Shown here: positions 1 through 6,392 of the stretch, piece by piece
Numbering within the stretch: position 1 is the stretch's first letter
How the letters are laid out: each line of letters starts with the position of its first letter
From: an uncultured Limnohabitans sp.
GTDB lineage: Bacteria > Pseudomonadota > Gammaproteobacteria > Burkholderiales > Burkholderiaceae_C
Direction: 5' to 3'
Assembly: GCA_937928195.1 (NCBI GenBank)
Contig: CALEYZ010000121.1
Span: 1 to 11,926 of the forward strand
DNA: 11,926 nt
Notes under the pieces: model-generated
What the model was told of the DNA's origin: nothing
Databases searched by the model: none
What the model saw: only the letters and a program-made list of their open reading frames with translations
Translations under genes and position numbers: made by a program

Positions 1-385
1 AGCCAAACATCAGGCCTTGGTCGCCCGCGCCGATGTTGAGGTGGTCGTCAGACGCATGGTCCACACCTTGGGCAATGTCGTTGGATTGCTTGTCATAGCA
101 AACCATGACGGCGCAGCCTTTGTAGTCAATGCCGTACTCGGTGTTGTCGTAGCCAATGCGCTTGATGGTGTCGCGCGCCACTTGGATGTAGTCGACATGG
201 GCGTTGGTGGTGATCTCTCCGGCCAACACCACCAAACCGGTATTGGTCAGGGTTTCGGCGGCCACGCGGCTGCGGGGGTCTTGTTCAAAAATAGCGTCGA
301 GAATGGCGTCTGAAATTTGATCGGCAACCTTGTCGGGGTGGCCTTCGGACACGGATTCTGAGGTGAAAAGATAGTCATTCGCCAT
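1..385 (-). CDS. metK: S-adenosylmethionine synthase, 5' part (runs off left edge)
   Basis: MetK condenses methionine and ATP to S-adenosylmethionine in the cytoplasm, the methyl donor for the cell. Read on the minus strand, the frame opens MANDYLFTSESVSEGHPDKV, the conserved N-terminus with the SEGHPDK ATP-binding segment. It ends at the window edge in GAGDQGLMFG, the family's first signature. 128 of the usual roughly 390 residues are present, with no stop or frameshift. The ATG at 385 is preceded, 7 bases away, by AGGAG (393-397), the clearest ribosome site in the window. The gene is divergent from the acyltransferase pair, an arrangement I recall from other Burkholderiales. Its leader contains two hairpins listed separately. 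Confidence 0.97.
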   Translation of the reverse strand, partial: MANDYLFTSESVSEGHPDKVADQISDAILDAIFEQDPRSRVAAETLTNTGLVVLAGEITTNAHVDYIQVARDTIKRIGYDNTEYGIDYKGCAVMVCYDKQSNDIAQGVDHASDDHLNIGAGDQGLMFG

Positions 386-392
386 GAGGGTT

Positions 393-397
393 CTCCT
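393..397 (-). promoter_or_regulatory. Ribosome binding site of metK
   Basis: On the minus strand AGGAG sits 7 bases upstream of the metK ATG. It fixes that start. Confidence 0.8.
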
Positions 398-465
398 AAA
401 GTTTGGCATGCGTGTTGATCTGCGCTACCTGAGCTTTGGGGGCCTCGGCGAACGCTTTAGCAGAT

Positions 466-508
466 TTGTCCGAAGACAAGGCACAATCCAGGTCATGCGG
501 TGCATGAC
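466..508 (-). promoter_or_regulatory. Two adjacent hairpins in the metK upstream region
   Basis: Read towards metK, GTCATGC-ACC-GCATGAC (508 down to 492) is a perfect 7-base inverted repeat with a 3-base loop. After a 12-base gap comes TTGTC-TTCG-GACAA (479 down to 466), a perfect 5-base stem closed by a C(UUCG)G tetraloop, a very stable RNA loop. The second hairpin lies about 80 bases before the metK start. If transcription begins upstream, both would sit in the 5' leader. The first could instead be a palindromic operator, since it is symmetric in DNA as well. I do not recognise a known SAM or SAH riboswitch here. The rest of the metK/acyltransferase gap (386-581) shows no convincing sigma-70 promoter to my eye. 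Confidence 0.4.
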
Positions 509-581
509 TCTCAGACGGTGTGTGTCGCCCTGCAAGTTGCTCTGTTTAACTCAGCGACCCGCGTAGTTTACCAAACACAAC

Positions 582-1424
582 ATGATCTTTTGGTTTCGTT
601 TTTTTGCCCGTTGGCCTTTGTGGGCATTGCATGCGCTAGGTCAAGTCGTTGGCTGGCTGGCGTGGCTGTTGTCGCCCACGTACAGGCGTCGGTTTTTGGC
701 CAATGTCAAAACGGCCGGTTTGAGTGGCTGGCAGGTCTTGGGCGCTGTAGGCCAAGCCGGTTGCATGTCAACCGAGCTGCCGCGTTTGTGGATGGGCAAG
801 CAGCCTGCCGTGGTGTGGGCAGACGGCGCGCACCAAGTGGTGGCGGATGCTTATGCCGCTGGGCAAGGGGTGCTGTTTCTAACCCCTCATTTGGGGTGCT
901 TTGAAATTTCTGCGCAAGCGGTGGCCGATGCATTCAGTGCGAAGCAAGGGCCATTGACGGTGCTTTTTCGTCCCTCACGTCAAGCAGGTTTGGCGCAGGT
1001 GATGGAAGCCTCCCGTGCCCGTCCTGGCCTTGAAACAGCCCCCACCACGTTGGCCGGTGTCCGTCAAATGATCAAAGCTTTGCGCGCCGGGCACTCGGTG
1101 GGTTTGCTGCCCGACCAAGTCCCGCCAGAGGGCATGGGCCAATGGGTACCGTTCTTTGGCAAGCCGGCTTACACCATGACCTTGGCTGCGCGCTTGACGC
1201 TGCAGACCGGTGCCAAGTTGGTCTTAATTTGGGGTGAACGCTTGTCTTGGGGGCGTGGTTACCAAGTGCATGCCAGTGTTTTGCAAGACGAATTGGCCAC
1301 TGATGTGGATGCCGTGGTGCTGCAAATCAACCAGGCCATGGAGCGCTTGATTTTGACGCGTCCCGCGCAATATTTGTGGGGCTATGCACGCTACAAACAG
1401 CCACGTCAGGAAATGCACGCATGA
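582..1424 (+). CDS. lpxL: Late lipid A / lysophospholipid acyltransferase (LpxL/HtrB family), first copy
   Basis: Members of this family (LpxL/LpxM) move an acyl chain from acyl-carrier protein onto lipid A at the cytoplasmic face of the inner membrane. The 280-residue protein begins with a hydrophobic membrane anchor (about residues 1-32). It then carries the catalytic motif H-x4-E (H103, E108, in PHLGCFE), a conserved FRP segment near 130, and LLPDQVPPEG at 175-184, the family's PDQ block. Length is slightly under the typical 290-310. The ATG at 582 has no clear ribosome site but is the only start that keeps the N-terminal anchor. Its stop overlaps the next start as ATGA, so the pair is probably co-translated. 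I cannot say which acyl position it modifies, so the symbol is a family-level label. Confidence 0.85.
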   Translation: MIFWFRFFARWPLWALHALGQVVGWLAWLLSPTYRRRFLANVKTAGLSGWQVLGAVGQAGCMSTELPRLWMGKQPAVVWADGAHQVVADAYAAGQGVLFLTPHLGCFEISAQAVADAFSAKQGPLTVLFRPSRQAGLAQVMEASRARPGLETAPTTLAGVRQMIKALRAGHSVGLLPDQVPPEGMGQWVPFFGKPAYTMTLAARLTLQTGAKLVLIWGERLSWGRGYQVHASVLQDELATDVDAVVLQINQAMERLILTRPAQYLWGYARYKQPRQEMHA

Positions 1425-2314
1425 GCGGCCTGTTCATTCTCTTCATGCGATTTTTGGCGCACTGGCCCTTGCCTGCATTGCGTGTGTTGGGGCACGCCTT
1501 GGGCTGCTTGTTGTGGGCGCTTGTGCCCAGTCGGCGCCGCATTGTGCAAACCAATTTACGCTTGTGTTTTCCTCATCGAACTGAAGCTGACATTCGCATT
1601 TTGGCGCGTGCACATTTTGTCCAGTTTGCCCAATCGCTGTTAGATCGAGCATGGTTGTGGCACGCGCCTTTGAAGACCGTTGCGTCTCGATTGAAATGGG
1701 TCGGCACGGACACAGCCATGACGCAGTTGACGCAAGAAGGTCCCAAGATTGTGTTCGCGCCCCACTTTGTGGGCTTGGACGCTGGCGGCTTGGCCTTGAC
1801 CTTGAAAGCCAGCAAGCCGGTGTCCTTTATTTTTGTGCCACAACACAACAAAGTTTTGGATGTGTGGGTGAATCAGGGGCGCCAAAGAACCGGCAACGTC
1901 AAACCTTATTTTCGGCACGAAGGCGTGAAGCAGATTCTGAGCGGTTTGCGACAAGGTGAAATGTTGCACTTGTCGCCAGACATGGACTTTGGACCTGAAG
2001 AATCTATCTTTGCATCCTTCATGGGGGTGCCTGCTGCCACCGTGCCATCGCTGTCGCGTTTTGCCAGATTGGGCCGCGCCCCCGTCATGAGTTTGGTCAC
2101 CCGCATGACGCCACACGGGTATGACATGCACGTGTCTGAGTTCTGGTCGGACTTTCCAACGGCCGATGTGCAAGCGGATACGCAGCGCATGAACGATGAA
2201 TTGGCCAAAGCCATTGAAAGCGCGCCTGATCAGTATTACTGGGTGCACAAGCGCTTTAAAACACGCCCTGTAGGCGCGCCAGCGGTTTACAAAAAGGCAG
2301 CCATTTCGCGTTGA
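1421..2314 (+). CDS. lpxL: Late lipid A / lysophospholipid acyltransferase (LpxL/HtrB family), second copy
   Basis: This is a second member of the same acyltransferase family, 297 residues, starting at the ATG inside the ATGA overlap with the first copy. An upstream in-frame start at 1376 would add 15 residues lying inside the first gene and is unlikely. The N-terminus is a membrane anchor (about residues 1-35) and resembles that of the first copy (FLAHWPLPALRVLGHALG against FFARWPLWALHALGQVVG), pointing to an old tandem duplication. The catalytic motif is the standard H-x4-D (H115, D120, in APHFVGLD), followed by LSPDMDFG at about 185-191. With the first copy it could supply the two secondary acylations of lipid A. 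Its last 28 bases overlap the end of the convergent hydrolase gene. Confidence 0.88.
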   Translation: MSGLFILFMRFLAHWPLPALRVLGHALGCLLWALVPSRRRIVQTNLRLCFPHRTEADIRILARAHFVQFAQSLLDRAWLWHAPLKTVASRLKWVGTDTAMTQLTQEGPKIVFAPHFVGLDAGGLALTLKASKPVSFIFVPQHNKVLDVWVNQGRQRTGNVKPYFRHEGVKQILSGLRQGEMLHLSPDMDFGPEESIFASFMGVPAATVPSLSRFARLGRAPVMSLVTRMTPHGYDMHVSEFWSDFPTADVQADTQRMNDELAKAIESAPDQYYWVHKRFKTRPVGAPAVYKKAAISR

Positions 2315-3177
2315 ACAATCGCAGGTTGTTCATGCACCACCCAGTGCGAGGCATTGTCGATGGGTACATAGGTGAGGTGTGGAATGTACGTCGACAAGCC
2401 TTCGTTCAGGCTAGGCAACAAGGCCACATCTTTCAAGCCCCACAGCAACAAGGTGGGCACCTGGATGTGCAGCATGCTGTCGGGCAGTTCTAAATTTTGC
2501 AGTGTGTTTTCACCAGGCTTGCTGGGCTTCAAGGGGGAGGCACAGTAGTAGTTCAGGCCGCCTTGCAAGCCACAGGACCACGCCGCAAGGTAGTACGCTT
2601 TGATTTCAGGTGTGAGCCACGTGGGCTTGAGACCTTTTTCCAAGAAGCTGAAGAGGACTTCAAACTGATTGGCGCTGAGCTCGGCGGCAGCTTGGGGTTC
2701 ACAAAAATAATTCATGTACGCGCTGGCCGCAATTTGGGCTGGATTGCTTTTGAGGTCGCGCAAAAAGGTGCCGGGATGCGGTGAATTGAGGATGACCAAT
2801 TTTTGCATCAACTGTGGCATTTGGTTGGCGATGTTCCAAGCCACCCCCCCGCCCCAATCGTGCGCCACCAGGGCCTTTAAAGGCGCTGTGCCCGCTTCAA
2901 TCTGAATCAAGGCGGCAATGTCTTGCACCAAAAATTTAGCGCGGTAGGACGCGACATCTTGGGGTTGACTGGATTTTTCGTAGCCTCGCAAATTGGGCGC
3001 CACACAGCGATAACCGCCGTTTTCTGGTTTCGCAAAATGCAGCAGCATCTCGTCCCAGACGAACGCAGCCTCTGGAAATCCGTGCAAGAACAGCAACACG
3101 GGCTGGCCCTTGGTGCCAGCAGCACGGCAACTCAACTGAATGCCGTGAGGAAGTTCTTGCAACCAGGTTTCAATCAT
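2287..3177 (-). CDS. Alpha/beta hydrolase, epoxide-hydrolase-like
   Basis: A 296-residue soluble alpha/beta-hydrolase with no signal peptide. It shows HGFPE (32-36, oxyanion-hole HGxP), the nucleophile elbow HDWGG with Asp107, a likely acid Asp250 (LWGLKD) and the catalytic His278 (ASHW). An Asp nucleophile followed by Trp, and the cap-domain GLNYY (207-211) whose Tyr would protonate the epoxide, place it with epoxide hydrolases and related haloalkane dehalogenases rather than serine esterases. The natural substrate cannot be read from sequence. Its ATG at 3177 overlaps the engB stop by 8 bases, so it is probably co-transcribed and translationally coupled with engB. It ends 28 bases inside the convergent acyltransferase gene. 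Confidence 0.9.
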   Translation of the reverse strand: MIETWLQELPHGIQLSCRAAGTKGQPVLLFLHGFPEAAFVWDEMLLHFAKPENGGYRCVAPNLRGYEKSSQPQDVASYRAKFLVQDIAALIQIEAGTAPLKALVAHDWGGGVAWNIANQMPQLMQKLVILNSPHPGTFLRDLKSNPAQIAASAYMNYFCEPQAAAELSANQFEVLFSFLEKGLKPTWLTPEIKAYYLAAWSCGLQGGLNYYCASPLKPSKPGENTLQNLELPDSMLHIQVPTLLLWGLKDVALLPSLNEGLSTYIPHLTYVPIDNASHWVVHEQPAIVQREMAAFL

Positions 3178-3895
3178 CGGTGTGTGTCCAATCCCACATC
3201 AGTTGGGCCAAATCTTCAACGCCTTGTTTTTTCAGGGCTGAGAACAGTTTTGCTTGACCGCCACCCGCTTGGAGCTTGGCAATGGAAAGGGCTTTCGCGC
3301 CTTCTGAACGCGTCAATTTGTCTGACTTGGTCAGCAACACCAAAAAGTTCAGGCCTTCTTCCACGCGCGGGCGAATCACCTCCAGCAGCACCTCGTCCAG
3401 CTCGGTCATACCAAGGCGGGGGTCGCACAGCAACACGATGCCTTTGAGGTTTTCTCGGGTGACCAGGTAATTGGCCATGACTTTTTGCCAACGCAGCTTG
3501 TCTTGCTTAGGCACAGCGGCATAGCCATAGCCAGGCAAGTCGGCCAAAACGGCGTCTGTCACACCTTGTTTGCCCAGCGCAAACAGGTTGATGTGCTGGG
3601 TTCGACCGGGCTTTTTGGAGGCAAAAGCCAGCTGTTTTTGCTGGGTGAGGGTGTTGATGCAGGTCGATTTGCCCGCGTTGGAGCGACCCACAAAGGCAAT
3701 TTCAGGCACATCCAGCTCGGGCAAGTGGAACAATTCAGCCGCCGTGGTCAGAAATCGGGCGGTGTGCATCCAGCCCATGGGCGTGATGGCCTTGATTTCT
3801 GGCGTTTCGGGGGCGGAAGCCGCCTTGGATGGGGTTTTCCGGACCTTTGCAGAGGTGGCTTGAGGGGCTGTATCGGGGCTTGTTTTGGTGGCCAT
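3170..3895 (-). CDS. engB: Ribosome-biogenesis GTPase EngB/YsxC
   Basis: EngB is an essential TRAFAC-class GTPase that acts in late assembly of the large ribosomal subunit. The 241-residue protein has every G motif: G1 GRSNAGKST (70-78), G2 around PGRTQ (96-100), G3 DLPG (119-122), G4 TKSD (189-192) and G5 SAL (219-221). The first 40 or so residues are a Lys/Ala/Pro/Thr-rich, probably disordered tail absent from the E. coli protein; the family core begins at about GWMHTARF. I chose ATG 3895; a TTG three codons upstream (3904) is possible, and ATGs near residue 40 would give a core-only form. No strong ribosome site is visible. It is divergent from cytochrome c4 and overlaps the hydrolase downstream. 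Confidence 0.95.
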   Translation of the reverse strand: MATKTSPDTAPQATSAKVRKTPSKAASAPETPEIKAITPMGWMHTARFLTTAAELFHLPELDVPEIAFVGRSNAGKSTCINTLTQQKQLAFASKKPGRTQHINLFALGKQGVTDAVLADLPGYGYAAVPKQDKLRWQKVMANYLVTRENLKGIVLLCDPRLGMTELDEVLLEVIRPRVEEGLNFLVLLTKSDKLTRSEGAKALSIAKLQAGGGQAKLFSALKKQGVEDLAQLMWDWTHTDD

Positions 3896-3913
3896 TCGGG
3901 TCAAACTTTAGGG

Positions 3914-3947
3914 GCGTCAGAAATGACGCTAGCAGGCATTGTAGAAT
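3914..3947. promoter_or_regulatory. Shared engB / cytochrome c4 control region: palindrome and overlapping -10 boxes
   Basis: GCGTCA-GAAA-TGACGC (3914-3929) is a perfect 6-base inverted repeat. It could be an operator or, read plus-ward, a GAAA-loop hairpin. Just beyond it, TAGAAT (3942-3947, plus, 5 of 6 to TATAAT) and TACAAT (3943 to 3938, minus, 5 of 6) overlap by two bases, so both genes could fire from one melted region. Neither has a convincing -35 box. The palindrome would lie in the engB leader. This is a candidate only. Confidence 0.35.
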
Positions 3948-3974
3948 CCCATGGTTTAGCGCCCACTATTTCGG

Positions 3975-4616
3975 ATGTCGTCCATGAAGTCAATGACTAA
4001 ATTTTTGATCGCCGCCTTCGCATCAGTTTTGATGGTTGGCTCTGTTGTTGCCAACGAAGCAGCCCCCAAAGCCGCCAAGCCAGATCTGGCCAAAGGCGAA
4101 GCCATTGTGGCGGGTGTCTGTGCAGCTTGCCACTCAGCCGATGGCAATTCCATGATCCCAGTCAATCCTAAATTGGCGCAGCAACACCCTGAGTACATCT
4201 TGAAGCAATTGCAAGAGTTCAAATCAGGCAAGCGTGCCAACCCCGTCATGATGGGATTTGCATCTCAGCTGAGCCCTGAAGACATGCGCAATGTGGCTTA
4301 TTTTGTGGCCAGCAAAACAGCGGCACCTGGTTTTGCCAAAGAAAAAGAAACAGTGGCTTTGGGTGAAAAGATTTACCGCGGCGGCATTGCCGATCGCCAA
4401 GTTGCTGCCTGCGCTGGTTGCCACGGCCCCAATGGTTCTGGCATGCCAGCCCAGTACCCCCGTTTGTCTGGCCAACACGCCGACTACACCGTGGGCCAGT
4501 TGACTCAGTTCCGTGATGGCGTTCGCAAAAACAGTTTGCAAATGACACAAGTGGCCGCCAAGATGAATGACCGCGAAATCAAAGCAGTGGCCGATTACAT
4601 CGCTGGTTTGCGTTAA
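3975..4616 (+). CDS. Di-haem cytochrome c4
   Basis: A periplasmic or membrane-associated di-haem electron carrier that usually passes electrons to terminal oxidases. The 213-residue protein has an N-terminal Sec signal peptide (hydrophobic about 9-25, likely cut after VVA before NEAA). Two similar cytochrome c domains follow, each with one CxxCH: CAACH at 49-53 and CAGCH at 146-150. Probable axial Met ligands are near M91/M92 (NPVMMGFASQLS) and M190 (LQMTQVAAKM). Length fits cytochrome c4. The ATG at 3975 is used here; ATGs at 3984 and 3993 would give an equally good signal peptide, and none has a clear ribosome site. A strong terminator follows, so it is probably a single-gene transcript. 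Confidence 0.93.
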   Translation: MSSMKSMTKFLIAAFASVLMVGSVVANEAAPKAAKPDLAKGEAIVAGVCAACHSADGNSMIPVNPKLAQQHPEYILKQLQEFKSGKRANPVMMGFASQLSPEDMRNVAYFVASKTAAPGFAKEKETVALGEKIYRGGIADRQVAACAGCHGPNGSGMPAQYPRLSGQHADYTVGQLTQFRDGVRKNSLQMTQVAAKMNDREIKAVADYIAGLR

Positions 4617-4651
4617 TCAAACCTCAGACGACCTGAAAGTCGTCAATCTCC

Positions 4652-4681
4652 AAAATGGGCCTTTTCAGGTCCATTTTTTTT
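4652..4681 (+). terminator. Intrinsic terminator after cytochrome c4
   Basis: A 10-pair stem, AAAATGGGCC (4652-4661) with GGTCCATTTT (4668-4677) and one G-U pair, closes a 6-base loop and leads into eight T's (4674-4681). It lies 36 bases after the cytochrome c4 stop. A smaller perfect hairpin GACGAC-CTGAAA-GTCGTC (4627-4644) lies between the two. The run of A's makes it possibly active on the other strand too, but no minus-strand gene would use it. Confidence 0.85.
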
Positions 4682-4764
4682 GCGCACGTCTGTGCTTTAA
4701 CCCTTGGCAATACGGGGTTTTGCCTGAAGTTTTCCAATGCATTCAAACTGATTGAAAGCTTGCC

Positions 4765-5763
4765 ATGCTCATTCGCACTCACCAAGATGGTTTCATCCAC
4801 CCGCTCAGCAGCGAAATCACTTCGCCTGAGGCCTATGCCACCCGCAGGCAATTGTTGCGTCAGTGGACCGCAGGCGCTGCCGCCGCCGGCTTGTCAGGCT
4901 GGGCGCAGCGCGAGGCGTTTGCCCAAGGCGGCGGGGTAGCCGCCAAGCTGGCCGCATTGCCGGCCAATCAATCACAAGTGCAAGGTGCCATGACGGTTGA
5001 AAAGCTGACCTCTCAGCACGATGCCACCATCTACAACAACTTCTACGAGTTTGGCGTCGACAAGTCCGATCCTGCGCGCAAAGCCCACACCCTCAAAACC
5101 ACGCCATGGTCCATTGACGTTGAAGGGCTGGTGAAAAAGCCCACGCGCTTCAATTTAGAAGACATCATGAAATGGGGTGCCATGCAAGAGCGCATTTACC
5201 GTTTGCGTTGTGTGGAAGGCTGGTCCATGGTGATCCCTTGGATTGGCTATTCATTGTCCGATTTGATTCGCCGTGTGGAGCCTTTGCCCAGCGCCAAGTA
5301 TGTCGAGTTCATTACCCAAGCTGACCCGCAAACCATGCCTGGCATTCGCGGGGGGTATTTGGATTGGCCCTACACCGAAGGTCTGCGCATGGACGAAGCC
5401 ATGCATCCCTTAACGCTGCTCACCTTTGGCATGTACGGCGAGGTCTTGCCCAAACAAAATGGCGCGCCTGTGCGCTTGGTGGTGCCTTGGAAGTACGGTT
5501 TCAAAAGTGGCAAGAGCATTGTCAAAATTCGCTTTATTGAAAAGCAGCCCGTGGTGTCTTGGGAAAAAGCGGCGCCGCAAGAATATGGTTTTTACTCCAA
5601 CGTCAATCCCAACGTAGACCATCCGCGCTGGAGCCAAGCCTCAGAGCGCCGCATCGGTGAAGGCGGCTTGCTGGACAAGAAACGCAAGACCCTCATGTTC
5701 AATGGCTATGAAGCCCAAGTGGCATCGCTGTATGCGGGCATGGACTTGGTGAAGCATTTCTGA
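4765..5763 (+). CDS. msrP: Periplasmic methionine sulfoxide reductase, molybdopterin subunit MsrP (YedY)
   Basis: MsrP is the periplasmic molybdenum-cofactor subunit that reduces methionine sulfoxide in oxidised envelope proteins, taking electrons from MsrQ. The 332-residue precursor starts with a Tat-type signal: twin arginines 27-28 (TRRQLLRQW), then an Ala/Gly-rich hydrophobic stretch to about 46. The molybdenum-ligating Cys is C149 in RLRCVEGWSMV, followed by the conserved VPWKYGFKSGKSIVKI block characteristic of YedY. Length matches E. coli YedY (about 334). The ATG at 4765 has a weak upstream GAAAG. Its stop and the msrQ start share a base (TGATG), so translation is coupled. In many Burkholderiales I recall resB and ccsA between cytochrome c4 and this gene; they are absent here. 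Confidence 0.95.
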   Translation: MLIRTHQDGFIHPLSSEITSPEAYATRRQLLRQWTAGAAAAGLSGWAQREAFAQGGGVAAKLAALPANQSQVQGAMTVEKLTSQHDATIYNNFYEFGVDKSDPARKAHTLKTTPWSIDVEGLVKKPTRFNLEDIMKWGAMQERIYRLRCVEGWSMVIPWIGYSLSDLIRRVEPLPSAKYVEFITQADPQTMPGIRGGYLDWPYTEGLRMDEAMHPLTLLTFGMYGEVLPKQNGAPVRLVVPWKYGFKSGKSIVKIRFIEKQPVVSWEKAAPQEYGFYSNVNPNVDHPRWSQASERRIGEGGLLDKKRKTLMFNGYEAQVASLYAGMDLVKHF

Positions 5764-6392
5764 TGCTGCGCCTTGTGTTGCGACAGCGCCTGCGTCGCCC
5801 TTTCACCAAGGCGGCGGTGGTGCTGTTGTCGCTGCTGCCGTTTGCATACCTCTGTGTTTCGGTCTTCTTGGACAAGCTGGGCCCCAATCCGGCTGAATCA
5901 CTGATTCGGTCCAGCGGTGACTGGACGCTGCGTTTCTTGTGCATCACCTTGCTGATCACACCTCTGCGCATGACCACCCAATGGCCGGAGTGGCTTTTGT
6001 TCAGACGCAGTCTGGGTTTGCTGACCTTCTTCTATGCCTGCGTGCACGCACTGTGTTACAGCCTGTTGGACATGTCTTTGGATTGGGCGGAGATTGCCAA
6101 AGACATTGGCAAGCGGCCCTTCATTGCGGTGGGCTTGGCCAGCTTTGTCTTGTTGATTTTATTGGCCATCACATCATTCAATGCGGCGGTCAAAGCCATG
6201 GGCGCTGCGCGGTGGCGGCAATTGCACCGGGCCGTGTATGGCATCGCCGTGTTGGCCATCTTGCATTTTTTTTGGATGCGCGCCACCAAAAGAAATTTTG
6301 CAGAGGTCTGGGTGTACGCCAGCCTCTTAGGTGCGCTCTTGGGCTGGCGCCTGTTTCACTTCACCAAGCGTTCGCTTTGGAAAGTGTCTTGA
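5763..6392 (+). CDS. msrQ: Haem-binding membrane subunit MsrQ (YedZ)
   Basis: MsrQ is the inner-membrane b-type haem protein that feeds electrons from the respiratory chain or flavin reductase to MsrP. The 209-residue protein has about six hydrophobic segments (starting near 17, 55, 84, 119, 154 and 183). Histidines likely to bind haem are H95 (ACVHALCY), H155 (RQLHR) and H168 (AILHFF), each inside or at the edge of a membrane segment, as in the ferric-reductase-like family. GPNPAE near the N-terminus and RRSLGL at 81-86 are typical of YedZ. It follows msrP with a one-base overlap (TGATG). Its last 37 bases overlap the 3' end of convergent lysA. Confidence 0.94.
   Translation: MLRLVLRQRLRRPFTKAAVVLLSLLPFAYLCVSVFLDKLGPNPAESLIRSSGDWTLRFLCITLLITPLRMTTQWPEWLLFRRSLGLLTFFYACVHALCYSLLDMSLDWAEIAKDIGKRPFIAVGLASFVLLILLAITSFNAAVKAMGAARWRQLHRAVYGIAVLAILHFFWMRATKRNFAEVWVYASLLGALLGWRLFHFTKRSLWKVS

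Noticed and set aside
386..581. Known SAM or SAH riboswitch upstream of metK
   Set aside because: GCCGAGG near 443-449 on the minus strand faintly recalls the SAH motif, but the rest of its conserved core and pairing is not there.
1640..2248. 202-codon minus-strand reading frame
   Set aside because: It lies wholly antisense to the second acyltransferase, whose motifs are clear; its His- and Arg-rich sequence is typical of a shadow frame.
4706..4724. GGCAA/TTGCC inverted repeat and TTGGCA -35-like box upstream of msrP
   Set aside because: A five-base stem with a nine-base loop and no matching -10 at the right distance.
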